From Callorhinus ursinus (Eukaryota; Chordata; Mammalia; Carnivora; Otariidae): DNA of 64,000 nucleotides. Where the stretch lies: assembly GCF_003265705.1 (NCBI RefSeq), contig NW_020313005.1:13403106-13467105 (forward strand), written 5' to 3'. The notes beneath the pieces were generated by a model that did no database searches, had not been told where the DNA came from, and saw only the letters and a list, made by a program, of their open reading frames with translations. Position numbers and translations under genes: made by a program. Of this stretch, positions 25,480-33,279 are shown in pieces (within the stretch, counting starts at the first letter, position 1; the number at the start of each line of letters is the position of its first letter).

Positions 25480-27298
25480 CGTCAAATAAATAAAATCTTA
25501 AGGAAAACATCTCAGGACAAAGCCCTGATAGTCCTGAGGTGGGAATGAGTTTGGCATGTTTGAGGAAGTGAAGGCAAGCCAGTGTGACTATAGTATAGTA
25601 GGTGAGCAGAGGCAGGTATGAAAGAATCAGGAGATACTGACAGGTACCTGATTATGCATAGTGTGGAGGCTAGAGTTAGAAACTAGTTGAAGGGTTGTTT
25701 TCAGGGAAATAATGTGGTCATCACATGATCATCAGAACCTTTTTCAAGCTGCCCCCTGGCCGCTCTGTATAGACTGGATTGTAAGGAGACAAAATAGGAA
25801 GCCTAGAGGATTTAGAAAGCTAGGAAGCCATTTAGTGAGCCACACCAGAAATGACTTTAGCTTGGACTCTGGTTGTGATACAGATGGTGAGAAGTATGTG
25901 AAGTCAGAATAACTTGCACATTGTGTTGCCAAGATAATTGGATGTTGAAGAATAAAGCTGACTTGACTGGTGACTTGATGAGCAGCCTCAGTTGATGGCT
26001 TTTTAGTATAGGCTCAAATATTTAAAAATAGATCTCATATAAAACTCTGAAATTCTGGCTTCTCTTAAGAAAAAGAGTATCTGGTTACACTGAGTCTGAA
26101 TTCTCATGTGAGTGTTGGTTTCCTACTTTAGGAGATGGGTATAGCCTCTGGTTTACAAAGCCTCCATCTGTCCTCATTGTCTCCTTGACAATGAGGCTGT
26201 TGTTGGTTGCCATTTATCATCAATTTATCCTATCGTGTTTCTTGTATCATGCCCACTTAATTTATTTAATATACTCTGTAGGCCTTTAATTTTGGGGTCT
26301 CACCTCTGATAGTCTGAAAAGAAAGTAGGAAAAAAGCTTTAGGGTACCTATGAATATCTAAATAGGTGTAAAAATGGCCTGTTTGCCGGGATACTCTTAT
26401 ATAATAGTATTCTTTAAAACCAGTTTATGCTGTTATAAGCCAGGTTAATTACCCTTGGGGACATTTTCTGGAAACACAAGACAGGTTTTTGGTGTGCTGT
26501 CAATGTTTGATTTCTTGATCTGGTTACACAAGTGTATTCAGTTTGTGGAAGATGCTCTTATACACACTTACATGTGTGTTTTAGATATATTATACTCCAA
26601 TTACAACTAAAAACTAATATCAGTTTTAAGAATAATTTAAAGTATAAATGTACTTGAATGTTGTTGATTTCATAAATTCCTTTTTGCTCTTTCAGCCAAG
26701 CCAAAGCCATGTACTCTTGTAAAGCAGAGCACAGCCATGAGCTTTCCTTCCCACAGGGGGCGATATTTTCTAATGGTAAGTCTACCCATTCCCTTCACTT
26801 AAGCTCATTATCATGGGGAAGATGAAGGGATAGTAAGGGATAGTGTAGGGAAAAAAAGCTAAAATAGAAGCCAGGAGAGTCAGAATCTAGTCCAGGCTCT
26901 GCCTCTCATAACCTGTACAAGTGAATGCAGCACATTCCTCTGCAGCCCAGTTTCTTCCTGTGTCTTCAAGAGAGGCAGAGGGAATAAGGGTTGGGGAAGG
27001 TGGGAAAGATGGAAGGATGGGAGGGATTGGGGAGGAGGAGACATTGGTTACATGAATACAAAGGACATTTCCAGCCTTAAAGGTGCTGTGACATTGTTTT
27101 GACAAGTTGAGTGTATATATGCAATCTGATGTGCATTTTTACCCATTTATGTATATAATTATTTGAGGCTAATGTTGATTGAATGACATTTTTTTTTTTT
27201 TTTTGTCAGTGTACCCATCAGTGGAACCAGGATGGTTGAAAGCAACTTACGAAGGCAAAACAGGACTAGTTCCAGAAAATTATGTTGTCTTCTTCTAA
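1009..27298 (+). CDS. ARHGAP42: ARHGAP42 (GRAF3) 3' half: Rho GTPase-activating protein 42, eleven coding exons
   Basis: Spliced CDS: 1009-1083, 1799-1883, 2382-2440, 6870-6975, 11428-11587, 12777-12921, 14286-14666, 15033-15189, 17033-17095, 26696-26775, 27210-27298. The join is open throughout and gives 465 whole residues plus the stop TAA, against about 874 for the human protein as I recall it, so the BAR and PH exons lie to the left. Residues 1-160 are most of the RhoGAP domain, with the arginine finger in GLYR (CGA at 1032-1034) and the conserved [18 protein letters not shown] block. Residues 162-405 are a Ser/Pro-rich linker and residues 411-465 an SH3 domain. Known of the family: GRAF proteins bind curved membranes through BAR-PH and stimulate GTP hydrolysis, chiefly on RhoA; GRAF3 is prominent in smooth muscle. 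Choice of paralogue: the [20 protein letters not shown] stretch fits ARHGAP42, whereas ARHGAP10 and ARHGAP26 read differently here. No frameshift, stop or lost splice site is seen. Confidence 0.95.
1340..1575 (+). repeat. MIR SINE, nearly complete
   Basis: The expected MIR blocks appear in order: tgacttgccacttaaaagc, ttgtgaccttgggtaattt, cattcataaaatggggat, gaggattggatatgttaat and cctggcagatggtaagtgct. It sits in the intron between the first two exons. Confidence 0.85.
1799..1883 (+). CDS. ARHGAP42: ARHGAP42 coding exon b (RhoGAP)
   Basis: The acceptor is CTCTTTTCAG before 1799 and the donor GTAAGG starts at 1884. The exon encodes the [20 protein letters not shown] stretch, rich in acidic residues, which distinguishes this paralogue from ARHGAP10 and ARHGAP26. 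The [11 protein letters not shown] helix is typical of the RhoGAP fold. The exon ends within the Arg codon. Confidence 0.94.
2382..2440 (+). CDS. ARHGAP42: ARHGAP42 coding exon c (RhoGAP, EPLMTY motif)
   Basis: The acceptor ATCCATTGCAG ends at 2381 and the donor GTAAGT starts at 2441. The 59-bp exon encodes [19 protein letters not shown]. The (L/P)EPL(L/M)xY motif is a RhoGAP signature. It is followed by a 4.4-kb intron that holds the head-to-head L1 pair. Confidence 0.94.
2570..3535 (-). mobile_element. L1, 5'-truncated, antisense in the ARHGAP42 intron
   Basis: The - strand reads the C-terminal part of ORF2 and then a carnivore L1 3' UTR (GGGTGTTATACCCAACTAAT-like near 2630). The ORF2 zinc-knuckle region appears as [18 protein letters not shown]. 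It lies head-to-head with the + strand L1 at 3595-4690, which repeats the same ORF2 segment. Confidence 0.88.
3595..4690 (+). mobile_element. L1, 5'-truncated, sense in the ARHGAP42 intron
   Basis: It starts within ORF2 (TGGATTAAAGACCTAAATGT) and runs through the ORF2 C terminus into a short 3' UTR. An uninterrupted 165-codon frame at 3901-4398 holds the C-x3-C-x7-H-x4-C knuckle ([18 protein letters not shown]) typical of L1 ORF2p. Its 3' UTR differs from that of the antisense neighbour, so these look like two separate insertions. Confidence 0.88.
5450..5580 (-). repeat. MIR-like remnant
   Basis: On the + strand it reads CATTTTATTTACTAGGTCCC, then a diverged 'aaggacactagtaaattaatggc' block, which is the complement of the MIR core. 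It is diverged, so confidence is moderate. Confidence 0.5.
6630..6790 (+). repeat. MIR-like remnant upstream of exon d
   Basis: Diverged MIR blocks: AACTTTATGACCATGATTAG, TACTCAACCGCTCTAAG and TAATACTTACTGCATGA. It ends about 80 bases before the acceptor of the exon at 6870. Confidence 0.5.
6870..6975 (+). CDS. ARHGAP42: ARHGAP42 coding exon d (RhoGAP)
   Basis: The acceptor TTATGTTACAG ends at 6869 and the donor GTAATT starts at 6976, a weaker donor than its neighbours. The exon encodes [20 protein letters not shown] and then [14 protein letters not shown]. The LPxxN(R/K)xxLxxLxxHL pattern is a RhoGAP core helix. The split Lys codon continues at 11428. Confidence 0.94.
7455..7925 (+). repeat. 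Old mammalian interspersed repeat with internal (TG)n, family not named
   Basis: The sequence runs GTTTCTCCAGAGGAACAGAA, a (TG)n block at 7509-7592, GAGAGATTGGTTGCAAGGAA, GGCTGGTAAGTCTGAAGTCT, CAACTGATTGAATGAGGCCC and ATCTGGGTACTGTGGCCTC. I know this pattern as a common mammalian repeat, but I do not assign a family name with confidence. Open frames over the TG tract are not genes. Confidence 0.6.
7509..7592. repeat. (TG)n microsatellite, interrupted
   Basis: TG dinucleotides run in blocks broken by TAGCTATATATATT and by TACAG. Confidence 0.95.
7954..7986. repeat. (CA)n microsatellite
   Basis: About 16 CA units. It lies 35 bases upstream of an antisense SINE. Confidence 0.95.
8020..8219 (-). 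mobile_element. SINEC (carnivore tRNA-Lys SINE)
   Basis: The T-rich tail is at 8021-8029 with AAAGATTTATTTATTTATTT next to it, and the tRNA head (GAGCCATCCAGTTGCCCC) is at the right end. A direct repeat CCAAATTCAG flanks it (8010-8019 and 8218-8227), marking the target-site duplication. Confidence 0.93.
9596..9711 (-). repeat. MIR SINE remnant
   Basis: On the + strand it reads TGTAGATGAGGAAACTGATG, GCCTAGAGATTGTAAATAAC and TTGGCTGATTGCACCCAGCT, the complement of the MIR core. Confidence 0.8.
9768..9797. repeat. (CA)n microsatellite
   Basis: About 14 CA units ending in CACACGTAAT. Confidence 0.95.
10167..10360 (+). mobile_element. SINEC (carnivore tRNA-Lys SINE)
   Basis: It begins GGGGTGCCTGGGTGGCTCAG, keeps the A box (TGGCTCAGTTGGTTAAG), and ends CAAATAAATAATCTTTAAAA. 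AAGAATAT flanks both sides. It is in the opposite orientation to the SINE at 10739. Confidence 0.94.
10739..10922 (-). mobile_element. SINEC (carnivore tRNA-Lys SINE)
   Basis: A T run at 10739-10753, then AAGATTTACTTATTTATTTG, ending in the complement of the tRNA head (CACCCAGGCACCCC). The duplication AGTTTTGC occurs at 10730 and 10923. A Pol II transcript of the gene would carry this as antisense SINE. Confidence 0.94.
11262..11340. repeat. Two-copy tandem duplication of about 39 bp
   Basis: TTGAACCTGACTGCTAACCT at 11262 and TTGAACCTGAAAACTAGCCT at 11301 are both followed by ATCATGGCATATTTT. The copies are about 90% alike and end 88 bases before the acceptor of the exon at 11428. Confidence 0.9.
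11428..11587 (+). CDS. ARHGAP42: ARHGAP42 coding exon e (Rho[15 protein letters not shown] block)
   Basis: The acceptor TCTTATTTGCAG ends at 11427 and the donor GTAGGC starts at 11588. The exon encodes the most conserved RhoGAP segment, [18 protein letters not shown], then [20 protein letters not shown]. The Asn of SNLG is a conserved active-site residue in the family. The exon ends in phase 0 after HYEK, which closes the GAP domain. Confidence 0.95.
12777..12921 (+). CDS. ARHGAP42: ARHGAP42 coding exon f (linker after the GAP domain)
   Basis: The acceptor is a long T run ending TATATGTAG at 12776; the donor GTAAGT starts at 12922. The exon encodes [20 protein letters not shown] followed by a basic, arginine-rich stretch ([20 protein letters not shown]). 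It is a low-complexity linker with no catalytic motif. The final base begins a Ser codon. Confidence 0.93.
13873..13984 (-). mobile_element. Short SINEC copy, internally reduced
   Basis: The tRNA head complement (GAGCCACCCAGGTGTCCCC) is at the right end and only about 110 bases remain. The direct repeat CAGAAGCAA flanks it (13864-13872 and 13985-13993). It lies 300 bases upstream of the large exon g. Confidence 0.88.
14286..14666 (+). CDS. ARHGAP42: ARHGAP42 coding exon g (Ser/Pro-rich linker, largest exon)
   Basis: The acceptor CTCCCACCCAG ends at 14285 and the donor GTAAAC starts at 14667. At 381 bp this is the largest coding exon here. It encodes 126 whole residues of Ser/Thr/Pro-rich sequence, including [20 protein letters not shown] and [10 protein letters not shown]. 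The region is probably disordered and carries many Ser-Pro and Arg-x-x-Ser sites, which would suit phosphorylation (inference). Open frames on the opposite strand and in a second + frame here come from the codon composition of this exon. Confidence 0.95.
15033..15189 (+). CDS. ARHGAP42: ARHGAP42 coding exon h (linker)
   Basis: The acceptor TTCTCTTTAG ends at 15032. The donor is GTAAGT at 15190, preceded by an in-phase GT (GTGTAAGT), and the frame into the next exon requires the second GT. The exon encodes [18 protein letters not shown] and [20 protein letters not shown]. The proline-rich PPHPDLPPK could bind SH3 domains, including the protein's own (inference). Confidence 0.94.
15900..16005 (-). 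repeat. MIR-like remnant
   Basis: The + strand reads CCTCATTTTAGAGATAATGA, then a diverged 'acttggaaagttaaggagcccat' block, resembling the complement of the MIR core. Confidence 0.5.
17033..17095 (+). CDS. ARHGAP42: ARHGAP42 coding exon i (63 bp, before the SH3)
   Basis: The acceptor AATTATTTTTCAG ends at 17032 and the donor GTAAGT starts at 17096. The exon encodes [20 protein letters not shown]. At 63 bp, exactly 21 codons, it could be skipped without shifting frame; skipping would only shorten the linker. The following intron of 9.6 kb is the largest complete intron in the window. Confidence 0.92.
17430..17652 (-). mobile_element. SINEC (carnivore tRNA-Lys SINE)
   Basis: It contains AAAGATTTATTTATTTGAGA and ends in GAGCCACCCAGGTGCACC. 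AAAAGTATATT flanks both ends (17418-17428 and 17653-17663). Inside, CTTAACCACTTAACCGACTG is a small tandem duplication in the tRNA-like part. Confidence 0.94.
18239..18302 (+). mobile_element. Very short L1 3' end (about 64 bp) with a perfect duplication
   Basis: The bases ATATTGTACACCTGAAACTA and TTAACTATACTGGAATTAAA are the end of an old carnivore L1 3' UTR, also seen at 63.71-63.76 kb. The 16-base direct repeat AAAAGTTATTCAACCA flanks the insert (18223-18238 and 18303-18318). Confidence 0.9.
18875..18930. repeat. A-rich simple repeat bounded by AAAAACTTTA
   Basis: An (AATAA)n-like run sits between two copies of AAAAACTTTA(A/G)GAAAA. It could be an A tail with a target-site duplication and no element body left, or a local slippage product. 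Confidence 0.6.
19150..19375 (+). repeat. MIR SINE remnant
   Basis: Diverged MIR pattern: TTGGTCTACCACTTCCTAGT, TAACCTTGGAGTTATGTATT, CTGTCTATAAAATTGAAGG, then AAGTATTTGGTAAGTTCTCT. Confidence 0.65.
19556..20090. repeat. Old mid-repetitive element, family not named
   Basis: Phrases such as GCAGAGGGGTAATCTAATCA and AACCTGAGG-like stretches resemble a widespread mammalian repeat also seen at 25016-25990 and 37090-37870. The match is loose, so the call is tentative. It carries no usable reading frame. Confidence 0.35.
20092..20287 (+). mobile_element. SINEC (carnivore tRNA-Lys SINE)
   Basis: It begins GGGGGCACCTGCAGGGCTCAG and has a CT-rich body and a CAAATAAATAAAATAAAATC tail. AATGTGC flanks it on both sides. 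The head carries GCAGGG where most copies read GGGTGG. Confidence 0.94.
20650..20787 (+). repeat. MER5A-like hAT transposon remnant
   Basis: It reads CTCTGAAACCAGAATATCTG, CCCTAAGTGATTCTTATGTA, then AGTTTGAGAACCACTCGCA. This is the MER5A body with its right terminal repeat, interrupted by an A tract at 20756-20772. Confidence 0.7.
21488..22520 (+). repeat. Ancient hAT-type DNA transposon remnant (tentative extent)
   Basis: The left end GTGGTTCTCAAACTTTTTGG and right end ACTTTGTGAACCACTCACTG are roughly inverted, as in hAT elements. The interior has ACCCCCAAAGAGCTTTTGTT and TTTAAACTGAGAAATTT, which I recognise from a mammalian repeat without naming it. Unrelated sequence near 21830-22260 may be a separate piece. 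Confidence 0.5.
22662..22878 (+). mobile_element. SINEC (carnivore tRNA-Lys SINE)
   Basis: Head GGAGCACCTGGGTGGTTCAG, a pyrimidine-rich body and an 18-A tail. AAAAAGACT(C/T)(A/T)GTTAC flanks both sides as a slightly diverged duplication. Confidence 0.94.
23379..23420. repeat. (GT)n microsatellite
   Basis: About 21 uninterrupted GT units, likely polymorphic. Confidence 0.97.
24517..24537. repeat. (CA)n short microsatellite
   Basis: About nine CA units within a longer CA-rich stretch (24490-24537). Confidence 0.9.
25016..25990. repeat. Old mid-repetitive element, interrupted by a SINE, family not named
   Basis: The left part has CATTGATTCAGCAAATACTG and GGAGTTTACATTCTAATTGG; the right part has GAAGGCAAGCCAGTGTGACT. 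I recognise both as parts of one common mammalian repeat. The SINEC at 25293-25500 splits it, so the SINE is younger. Confidence 0.5.
25293..25500 (+). mobile_element. SINEC with a perfect 16-base target duplication
   Basis: AGGAAAACATCTCAGG occurs at 25277-25292 and again at 25501-25516. The body has the SINEC head (GCTCCTGGGTGGTTCAG), an expanded (CT)n tract at 25439-25477, and CAAATAAATAAAATCTTA as the tail. Confidence 0.96.
26696..26775 (+). CDS. ARHGAP42: ARHGAP42 coding exon j (SH3 domain, first half)
   Basis: The acceptor TTGCTCTTTCAG ends at 26695 and the donor GTAAGT starts at 26776. The exon encodes [20 protein letters not shown] and then [20 protein letters not shown] corresponds to the ALYDY-RT loop part of an SH3 domain, with the ELSF strand. 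Confidence 0.94.
27210..27298 (+). CDS. ARHGAP42: ARHGAP42 terminal coding exon (SH3 second half and stop)
   Basis: The acceptor is a run of about 20 T followed by GTCAG, ending at 27209. The exon encodes [19 protein letters not shown] and [10 protein letters not shown], then TAA at 27296-27298. GWLKA supplies the conserved SH3 tryptophan, and GLVPENYV is the canonical end of the fold (G-x-x-P-x-N-Y-V). The 3' UTR follows directly. Confidence 0.95.
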
Positions 27299-27977
27299 TA
27301 CTGTTTAGTGGATGGCAGTATCTTCATGGTATCCATGGTAACAATAATAAGTGCTATGATTTTATCTGACACAGATATGGGAATCAGCCCACTAAATGAA
27401 AAGTAAATTTCTGTTAAGTTTCTACACCAGCAGACTATGTAGCTCCCTATAAATGGAAAAGAAAAAAAATGCTTAAATTGCTTGCCATACCATTCTTTTT
27501 ATTTTTTACCTCTTGACTGGTTTCTTATTTTAAAATCTTTCTTCCCCTATTTTTTCTGATAAGTAACTCTGCACATTGTCTCTTCCATAACAATTGTAGA
27601 ATCTCAAATACTGTGTTAAGTACTATATCCCAGAAATTTGGAAACTAGAAATTTGTTATAAGGATTTTTAGATATGTCCTTTACTGTCTGGCATTCTCTG
27701 AGGAACATTGAAATCATTACTTAAAAATGTAATTTAAATTGTTCATTTATATTTTTTCTTAAGAATTTACTTCTTTTATATATGATTGTTTTGCTTGTCC
27801 TAAACATTTCAAGGAATAAGTTTTTTTTAATATAAGTTTATTTTTGTTTACCAAGTAGATGATGATATTCAAAAGGAATAATGTATATGATGTCTATAAA
27901 TGAAATCAAATTAAGTCATACACTGATCTCAATATAAACACTCCATTCAGCATTCCACATGCCTTCTATGGGCATAG

Positions 27978-28311
27978 CAGGGATTAGCAAACTATTTCTG
28001 TCAAGGCCTGATAGTAAATATTTGGGAGTTTTGCAGACCGTGAAGGTCTTCACCATAATACTCAACCCTGCCATTGTAGCAGAAAGCACCCATAGACCAT
28101 GAATAAGCAAATGAACATGGCTTACTTAGTACCAATACAACTTATTTATGGACCCTGAAATTTGAAAATCAAAATTCTCACATGTCCTGGCATGTCATCC
28201 TTCTTTAACTTCTTAAAATCCATTTAAGAATAGAAATATTTTAGCTGATGAGCCATACAAAACTGGTGGCAAGCCAGATTTGACTCATGGGTCTTGGTTT
28301 GCTGATGCCTG
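27978..28311 (+). mobile_element. Non-autonomous hAT DNA transposon remnant in the 3' UTR
   Basis: The ends CAGGGATTAGCAAAC and GTTTGCTGATGCCTG are inverted repeats of the hAT kind. Inside are CTGTCAAGGCCTGATAGTAA and GGCAAGCCAGATTTGACTCA, parts of a well-known mammalian MER-type element. No clear 8-base duplication remains. Confidence 0.7.
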
Positions 28312-31300
28312 GTTAAGAGGATGTATAAAACTATCTTTATAATTTGGGGATTTTATGAAATTTTACTATATTAACATATAAATAACAACACATAACAAGT
28401 AATTTTACTACGTCAACATAAGTCATATGCATATATCATCTCCTAGTGGCATCACAAAATATAACTACAATAATAGGAAAACAGTGTAAAAAGTGCAGTT
28501 TTAGGGCATGCAGCCTGAATTCTACTTGTGACACTGTAAAGTGTCAACATATATTATTGTTATCTAATTTTAATTTTGGCTTTTGAGAAATTCTTGTACA
28601 AATGAATAAGATGTTTTTTAAAGACACTAGTAGAAAAGCTATGCATTTTAAATTCTATGCTTAATTGCAATAGAAACCAAACATAAAGATACAGGATTCT
28701 TAAATTATTTTGAGCCACAGAATTTAAAATTGCTTAATCATCTTTAGCAGGAATAAAATCTGTACATGATTTTCTTTTATTCTTTTCAGTTTACAGCCTT
28801 TATTAGGAATTCACTGAATTTATAGAACATAGAATAGGTATTTACTACCAATTTAAATGTATCACCAACATCTAGTCATGCATCAGCCATTATTTCTATT
28901 ATTTCTGTTTCAATTATTCTAAAATGTTATTTCTATAAATATCTGCATGTGGCAAAGAGCCTTTTTTCTCAAGATTCCAAAAAGCTGGTTACTCACCATT
29001 GCCTACCACAGCACTGGTCCACTGGGCCATGATATTTTACTTGTTACTTTGGAGTTCTCCACTGTACAGACACACTCAGGTATTGACTGCATAAAACTCT
29101 TTTTATGTGATAATATAATCTGTAGTCTCAATTTCTTCTACTTTAAATGAATGTTTCTAGAGTTAACAGGTTAAATTTTGTGTGCACACATATACACACA
29201 ACTATGTCTTGGAGCATTTATGCTTTTAAAATTAAAAATGGAATACTAGATTAGAATTTAAAAAGAATAACCATAGGCAGAGTCACAACCAGAAATAAGT
29301 ATCAGTGCATTGAAATAAAGGAATGAAAAATATTTAATGTTGTAAAAATTAGTAATATAATGAAAAAATCTGATAAATGTTTATTTTTTACCTCCTGCTA
29401 TTGATCTTTGTATACTTATAATCAGGTGTTGCTAGAGCTTTTTGGTCTCTAGATCCTTGGTGGCCCTTACTAATAATAATAACATTGCTAACACCCTGAC
29501 TACCCTCTGCTGGAACAGAAGGTAGTTTTTCCAATGTACCAGTCCCTTAGTTATATGACACTCTCAGTTTAAACACCCTTGCCATCATCTGGCATCCTAC
29601 TAGATTAGAACTTCTTAATGGCAAATTGATTTTCTTTCAAAGACCAACTTGACTCCAAAGAAAGATTCAGAATTCTACTTCACTTGCTGCTGCATAGAGA
29701 AATCTCAGCCTTCATTTTATTTTAACACAGACCAGAGTGTTCCTTCCTCTGAGTTGTCTGAGACCTAATTCCACTGATGATCAGTAAGGAATTAAAGGTT
29801 TTGCTGTATAAGACATGGATGTGAAGCCCAGCTCTCCTTTCTCATACTGCGGCATTTATTGTGGCGTGACTTACTGTGGTCCCTTTTTTGAAATACACGT
29901 ACAAGTGCTTGTTCAAATTGTACTTTTTGCAGATTTAACATTATAGACTAATGGGTATGGTCCTTTTTCCTTCATATTGATTACATGTGTAAGTAAGTCA
30001 TGGCCATATACTGCAGACAGACTAATTCTGCTTTTCCTTAGAAATAAGTTTCCTACAGATAGGGTGTTTGTGAGCATTGAGAAAATCAAGACATGTGCTC
30101 TAAATTACATGGAGTATTAATTACACAAGAAGGTGATGGCGGTCATTGAAACAGGATCATATTAAAAGTTGTAACCACATTTCAATAATGAAACTTAGCT
30201 TTTCAGGGACAGTATGAAGATATGTTAGAATTGCCACATGCACACCTTCAGAATGCACAGTGTGGACGCCCTAAACACTTCTTACAGTATAATCAGTATG
30301 AGGAAGAGATTGATAAGTCTAAGTTAATCATCTTGTGTACAATGTGAAAATATCATCAAGTACTAAAACATTTATGTATTTAACAAGTGACTCTTTTGTT
30401 ATGCCATAACTCTACCAAGTTTATAGAAACTAATCAGTTAACTAAGGGCTTTTCTTATGTTATGGTAAATGTCTGAAAAGTAAAATAATCTTTGTATGCC
30501 TGTGAAGTCCATGAAGTATGAGGAAGTGCCATTTCTTCTTGTTTGATTTGAGTGGTTTTGGTAGTTGTGTTGGCTCTCTGTGCTTTGTAATGTGAACAAG
30601 GACAACCAAGTTTCTCAGCAGTGGCTTCTTGGCTAGCTCTTTCAGGGATGGTGGAGAAAAAAAAAATGTACTTTATAATCTCAAACTATCCAAGTTCCCA
30701 AGTAGGAAAAATAAAAATACACAATAACTTTGATTCTTACTCTATGATAATTGGTTTTACATATTGCAGCACACCTTTTAAAAAAACACCAGGTTAAAAA
30801 ATAAAAAGTCCATTAGGTTGTAAGGAAAAAAAGTTTAGCACCGTAATCCTGTGGTGATAACCTCATTCACCTTATTACTCCCAGCCTCGTTCTTCAGGGC
30901 TGCGTTTATTTCTGCTATGAGAAGGATATCATTCCTATGGATGCTGGTGTAGGAGAGTCCTTCAGAGCCTTCTTTCAAACAACTGTACCTATAGTATACC
31001 CCTTAATTATGTATTCAGGATGCTTTAATTAGCATTTAGAGCTCCAATTTGAATTATATTTTATTGACTTATTGACTTACAAGTCAGTAAGACCATTTAC
31101 AGTCAGATTTTGTTCTTTGTTTTTACAGTACCTTGGTAACTTGCAGCCGTAACTGTGTATGATCTAATAACATCACTGAGTAGGACCCCAAATCATATCT
31201 CCTGGTAAAGAAAAAAACAAGAGAATTTACTATTGTCCAGAAGTTATTTTGCACTTGACTACAGGTTTCCCATTACGGTAAAAATTGCTATTTACTTTTG

Positions 31301-31574
31301 GTTCCTATCTTTTTTGGTTACCTTCAAAAATCAAAACGATTTTTACGAATGAAGTTAACCTTTCTGAATAGTCTATGTCCCGCTGTCTCCTGTTGAGCTA
31401 CAGACTTATTGCCAGGTATTTATCAACTGGTCTTAGTTGATACATTCACTGTATCCATTTGTTGTCACCAAAATCTCTCTGCTTCAAATGTGCAATCTTA
31501 GATGACCTCTGGCTTTTAAGTGACATGTACTTTTAAAGGATCAGATCAATAATAAATAAGATTTTTCATTTTTT

Positions 31575-31910
31575 ATGGCAGCTGCATCCACTGTTTTAAA
31601 TCAGGAATTTCAAATAAGAATGTTGACAGCACTCGAAGTAAGTCATTGGCAGAAAACTAATCTGAATATTCTAGAACAGTGTTCAGAAGCTGTTGTATTA
31701 GTTAGGGAACCCAGTAGGTCATCACTTCCCTCCCTGGCCCTCAAGAGAGATGCCAGGTTCAGAGGTAGAACGTTTCTTGGTGCTGTGGGGAGAAATGGAG
31801 TCTGTGTGTTTACTGAGGAATCCCAAAAGGCAGGAGTCATTTATAGTTATTACAAACATAAATACCCATCATCCAAGATGTTCATGTATAGGGCTATGTT
31901 AGGAATTTAA
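31575..31910 (+). other. Small open frame (111 codons) in the presumed 3' UTR
   Basis: It begins MAAASTVLNQEFQIRMLTAL and ends YRAMLGI. It has no transmembrane segment or motif I recognise and no strong start context. It could be chance. I report it because a separate small gene, TMEM133, was once annotated near this position in human, but I see no membrane helix, so I do not equate them. Confidence 0.15.
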
Positions 31911-32596
31911 GTGATGGAGGGGGGTGAGGGCCAAAGGTGCTGACACCACCTAATTATGACCACTTTCTCCCCTTTGTACCATCTGCCATCTCTCAGCAGT
32001 GTTTCCTTTGGGCTTTACCCTTCCAGGGTTGAGAGTAGCCTGACTTTGCCTTAAATCCATTCAGTCTCTTAGATTAAAAGTGTGCATTGTTTTCTCTATG
32101 GCAGCATGTTAGAAGTTTTATATATGGCTTTGCATCTTCATTTACCTTTTTACAGACAACACTGCCTGCACGTGATTTATGCTTAAAGTCAGATATCATC
32201 ACATTGAGAGCTGTGACTTCAGGAAGATCTGAAACCTTTACAACTAAATAGGGAGTTTGGCAGGGAAGATGATTTTTTTTAAAAAAAATTCAGAATCCTA
32301 TTTATATACTGTTAAAATTTGAAGTACTATAGTTTATATTAAAATTGAATATTTAGATATTATATTTCAGTACTAGGAATTTTTTTGTAGCCATTAACAT
32401 GACACATTAATAAATATGATGAAAATGATTGTCAGTAAATTATCATATTGAATTGTTTGTAGTGTTTCTGTATTTGTCTTCACTTTGTGTATATATACAC
32501 ACATATACAAAATATGTAAATAACCTCATGTTATTCCAATTTCAATTGCCACATATCTTTAATGTATGTTGACACTGTATTTTAAATTACTTAAAA

Positions 32597-32602
32597 AATA
32601 AA
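32597..32602 (+). promoter_or_regulatory. Candidate distal polyadenylation signal (AATAAA)
   Basis: AATAAA lies 5.3 kb past the ARHGAP42 stop, followed within 40 bases by TTTTAATTTAGTCTTTG. The repeat-poor stretch ends shortly after it. Earlier hexamers at 28752-28757 and 29314-29319 could give shorter transcripts. Confidence 0.35.
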
Positions 32603-32625
32603 CCATGTAAGCACATTTTAATTTA

Positions 32626-33279
32626 GTCTTTGTACTTCAAGAACCACTGTATTGGATTCATATAGAGAAAAAAACAAAGTTTCAAATACTGTGAATGGTC
32701 ATTTTGAGTGTGGCTGAGTGGAAAATCATAGAATTAATAATCTTTTCCTGACAGTTGGACCTTTTCCTGAGAAATTGGCGGCATTATGACAGATCAGGAA
32801 AATGTTAATGTTGGTACCTATTAATGATGCAGGTGTCTACAAGAGAGAGAAGTAGATGAGCCACAAACAAAATATCAAATATAACAGGTATTCAGGCTTA
32901 CCCGAAAATATAAGTTTGCAAAAGTTTACAAATGTGCTATGGAAGAAGTATCAGCATGAAAACTACACCCTTAGTTTTTTATTAGTTTTATGACCCTTTT
33001 GGTCACTATTTGACTTCTACCTAAAATGTTGTTTTTCTGTATCAGACAAAAAGAGAATCATGTATTTATTTTGTGCTGCTAAGTGAATTGTTGGAGTGCA
33101 ACACTTACCTTGCAAAAACGTAAGCCTGACAGATTAATAATAGGTCCACTGAGCATACAACCTGATTTGCTCAACTGGATTGTAGCTTTCCTCAGTATTA
33201 GAAGAGAAGCAACAAATTCATTACACAAGACTGTTGAGATAAAAAGACTAATGTGAATAAATTCCAGTATGAATAAGCA
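32626..33279. other. Intergenic DNA, nothing recognised
   Basis: AT-rich sequence after the presumed transcript end. No open frame of note and no repeat that I can name. Confidence 0.5.

Larger units (their letters stand above)
27299..32625 (+). other. ARHGAP42: Probable long 3' UTR of ARHGAP42
   Basis: No coding exon follows the stop codon. The stretch is AT-rich and, apart from one old hAT transposon at 27978-28311, contains no SINE or L1 that I can recognise, unlike the DNA on either side. AATAAA hexamers occur at 28752, 29314, 31551 and 32597. The last is followed by T-rich sequence and is my preferred distal end, but the end point is inferred, not seen. In human a small locus called TMEM133 was annotated at the end of this gene; I cannot recognise its protein here. 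Confidence 0.4.
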
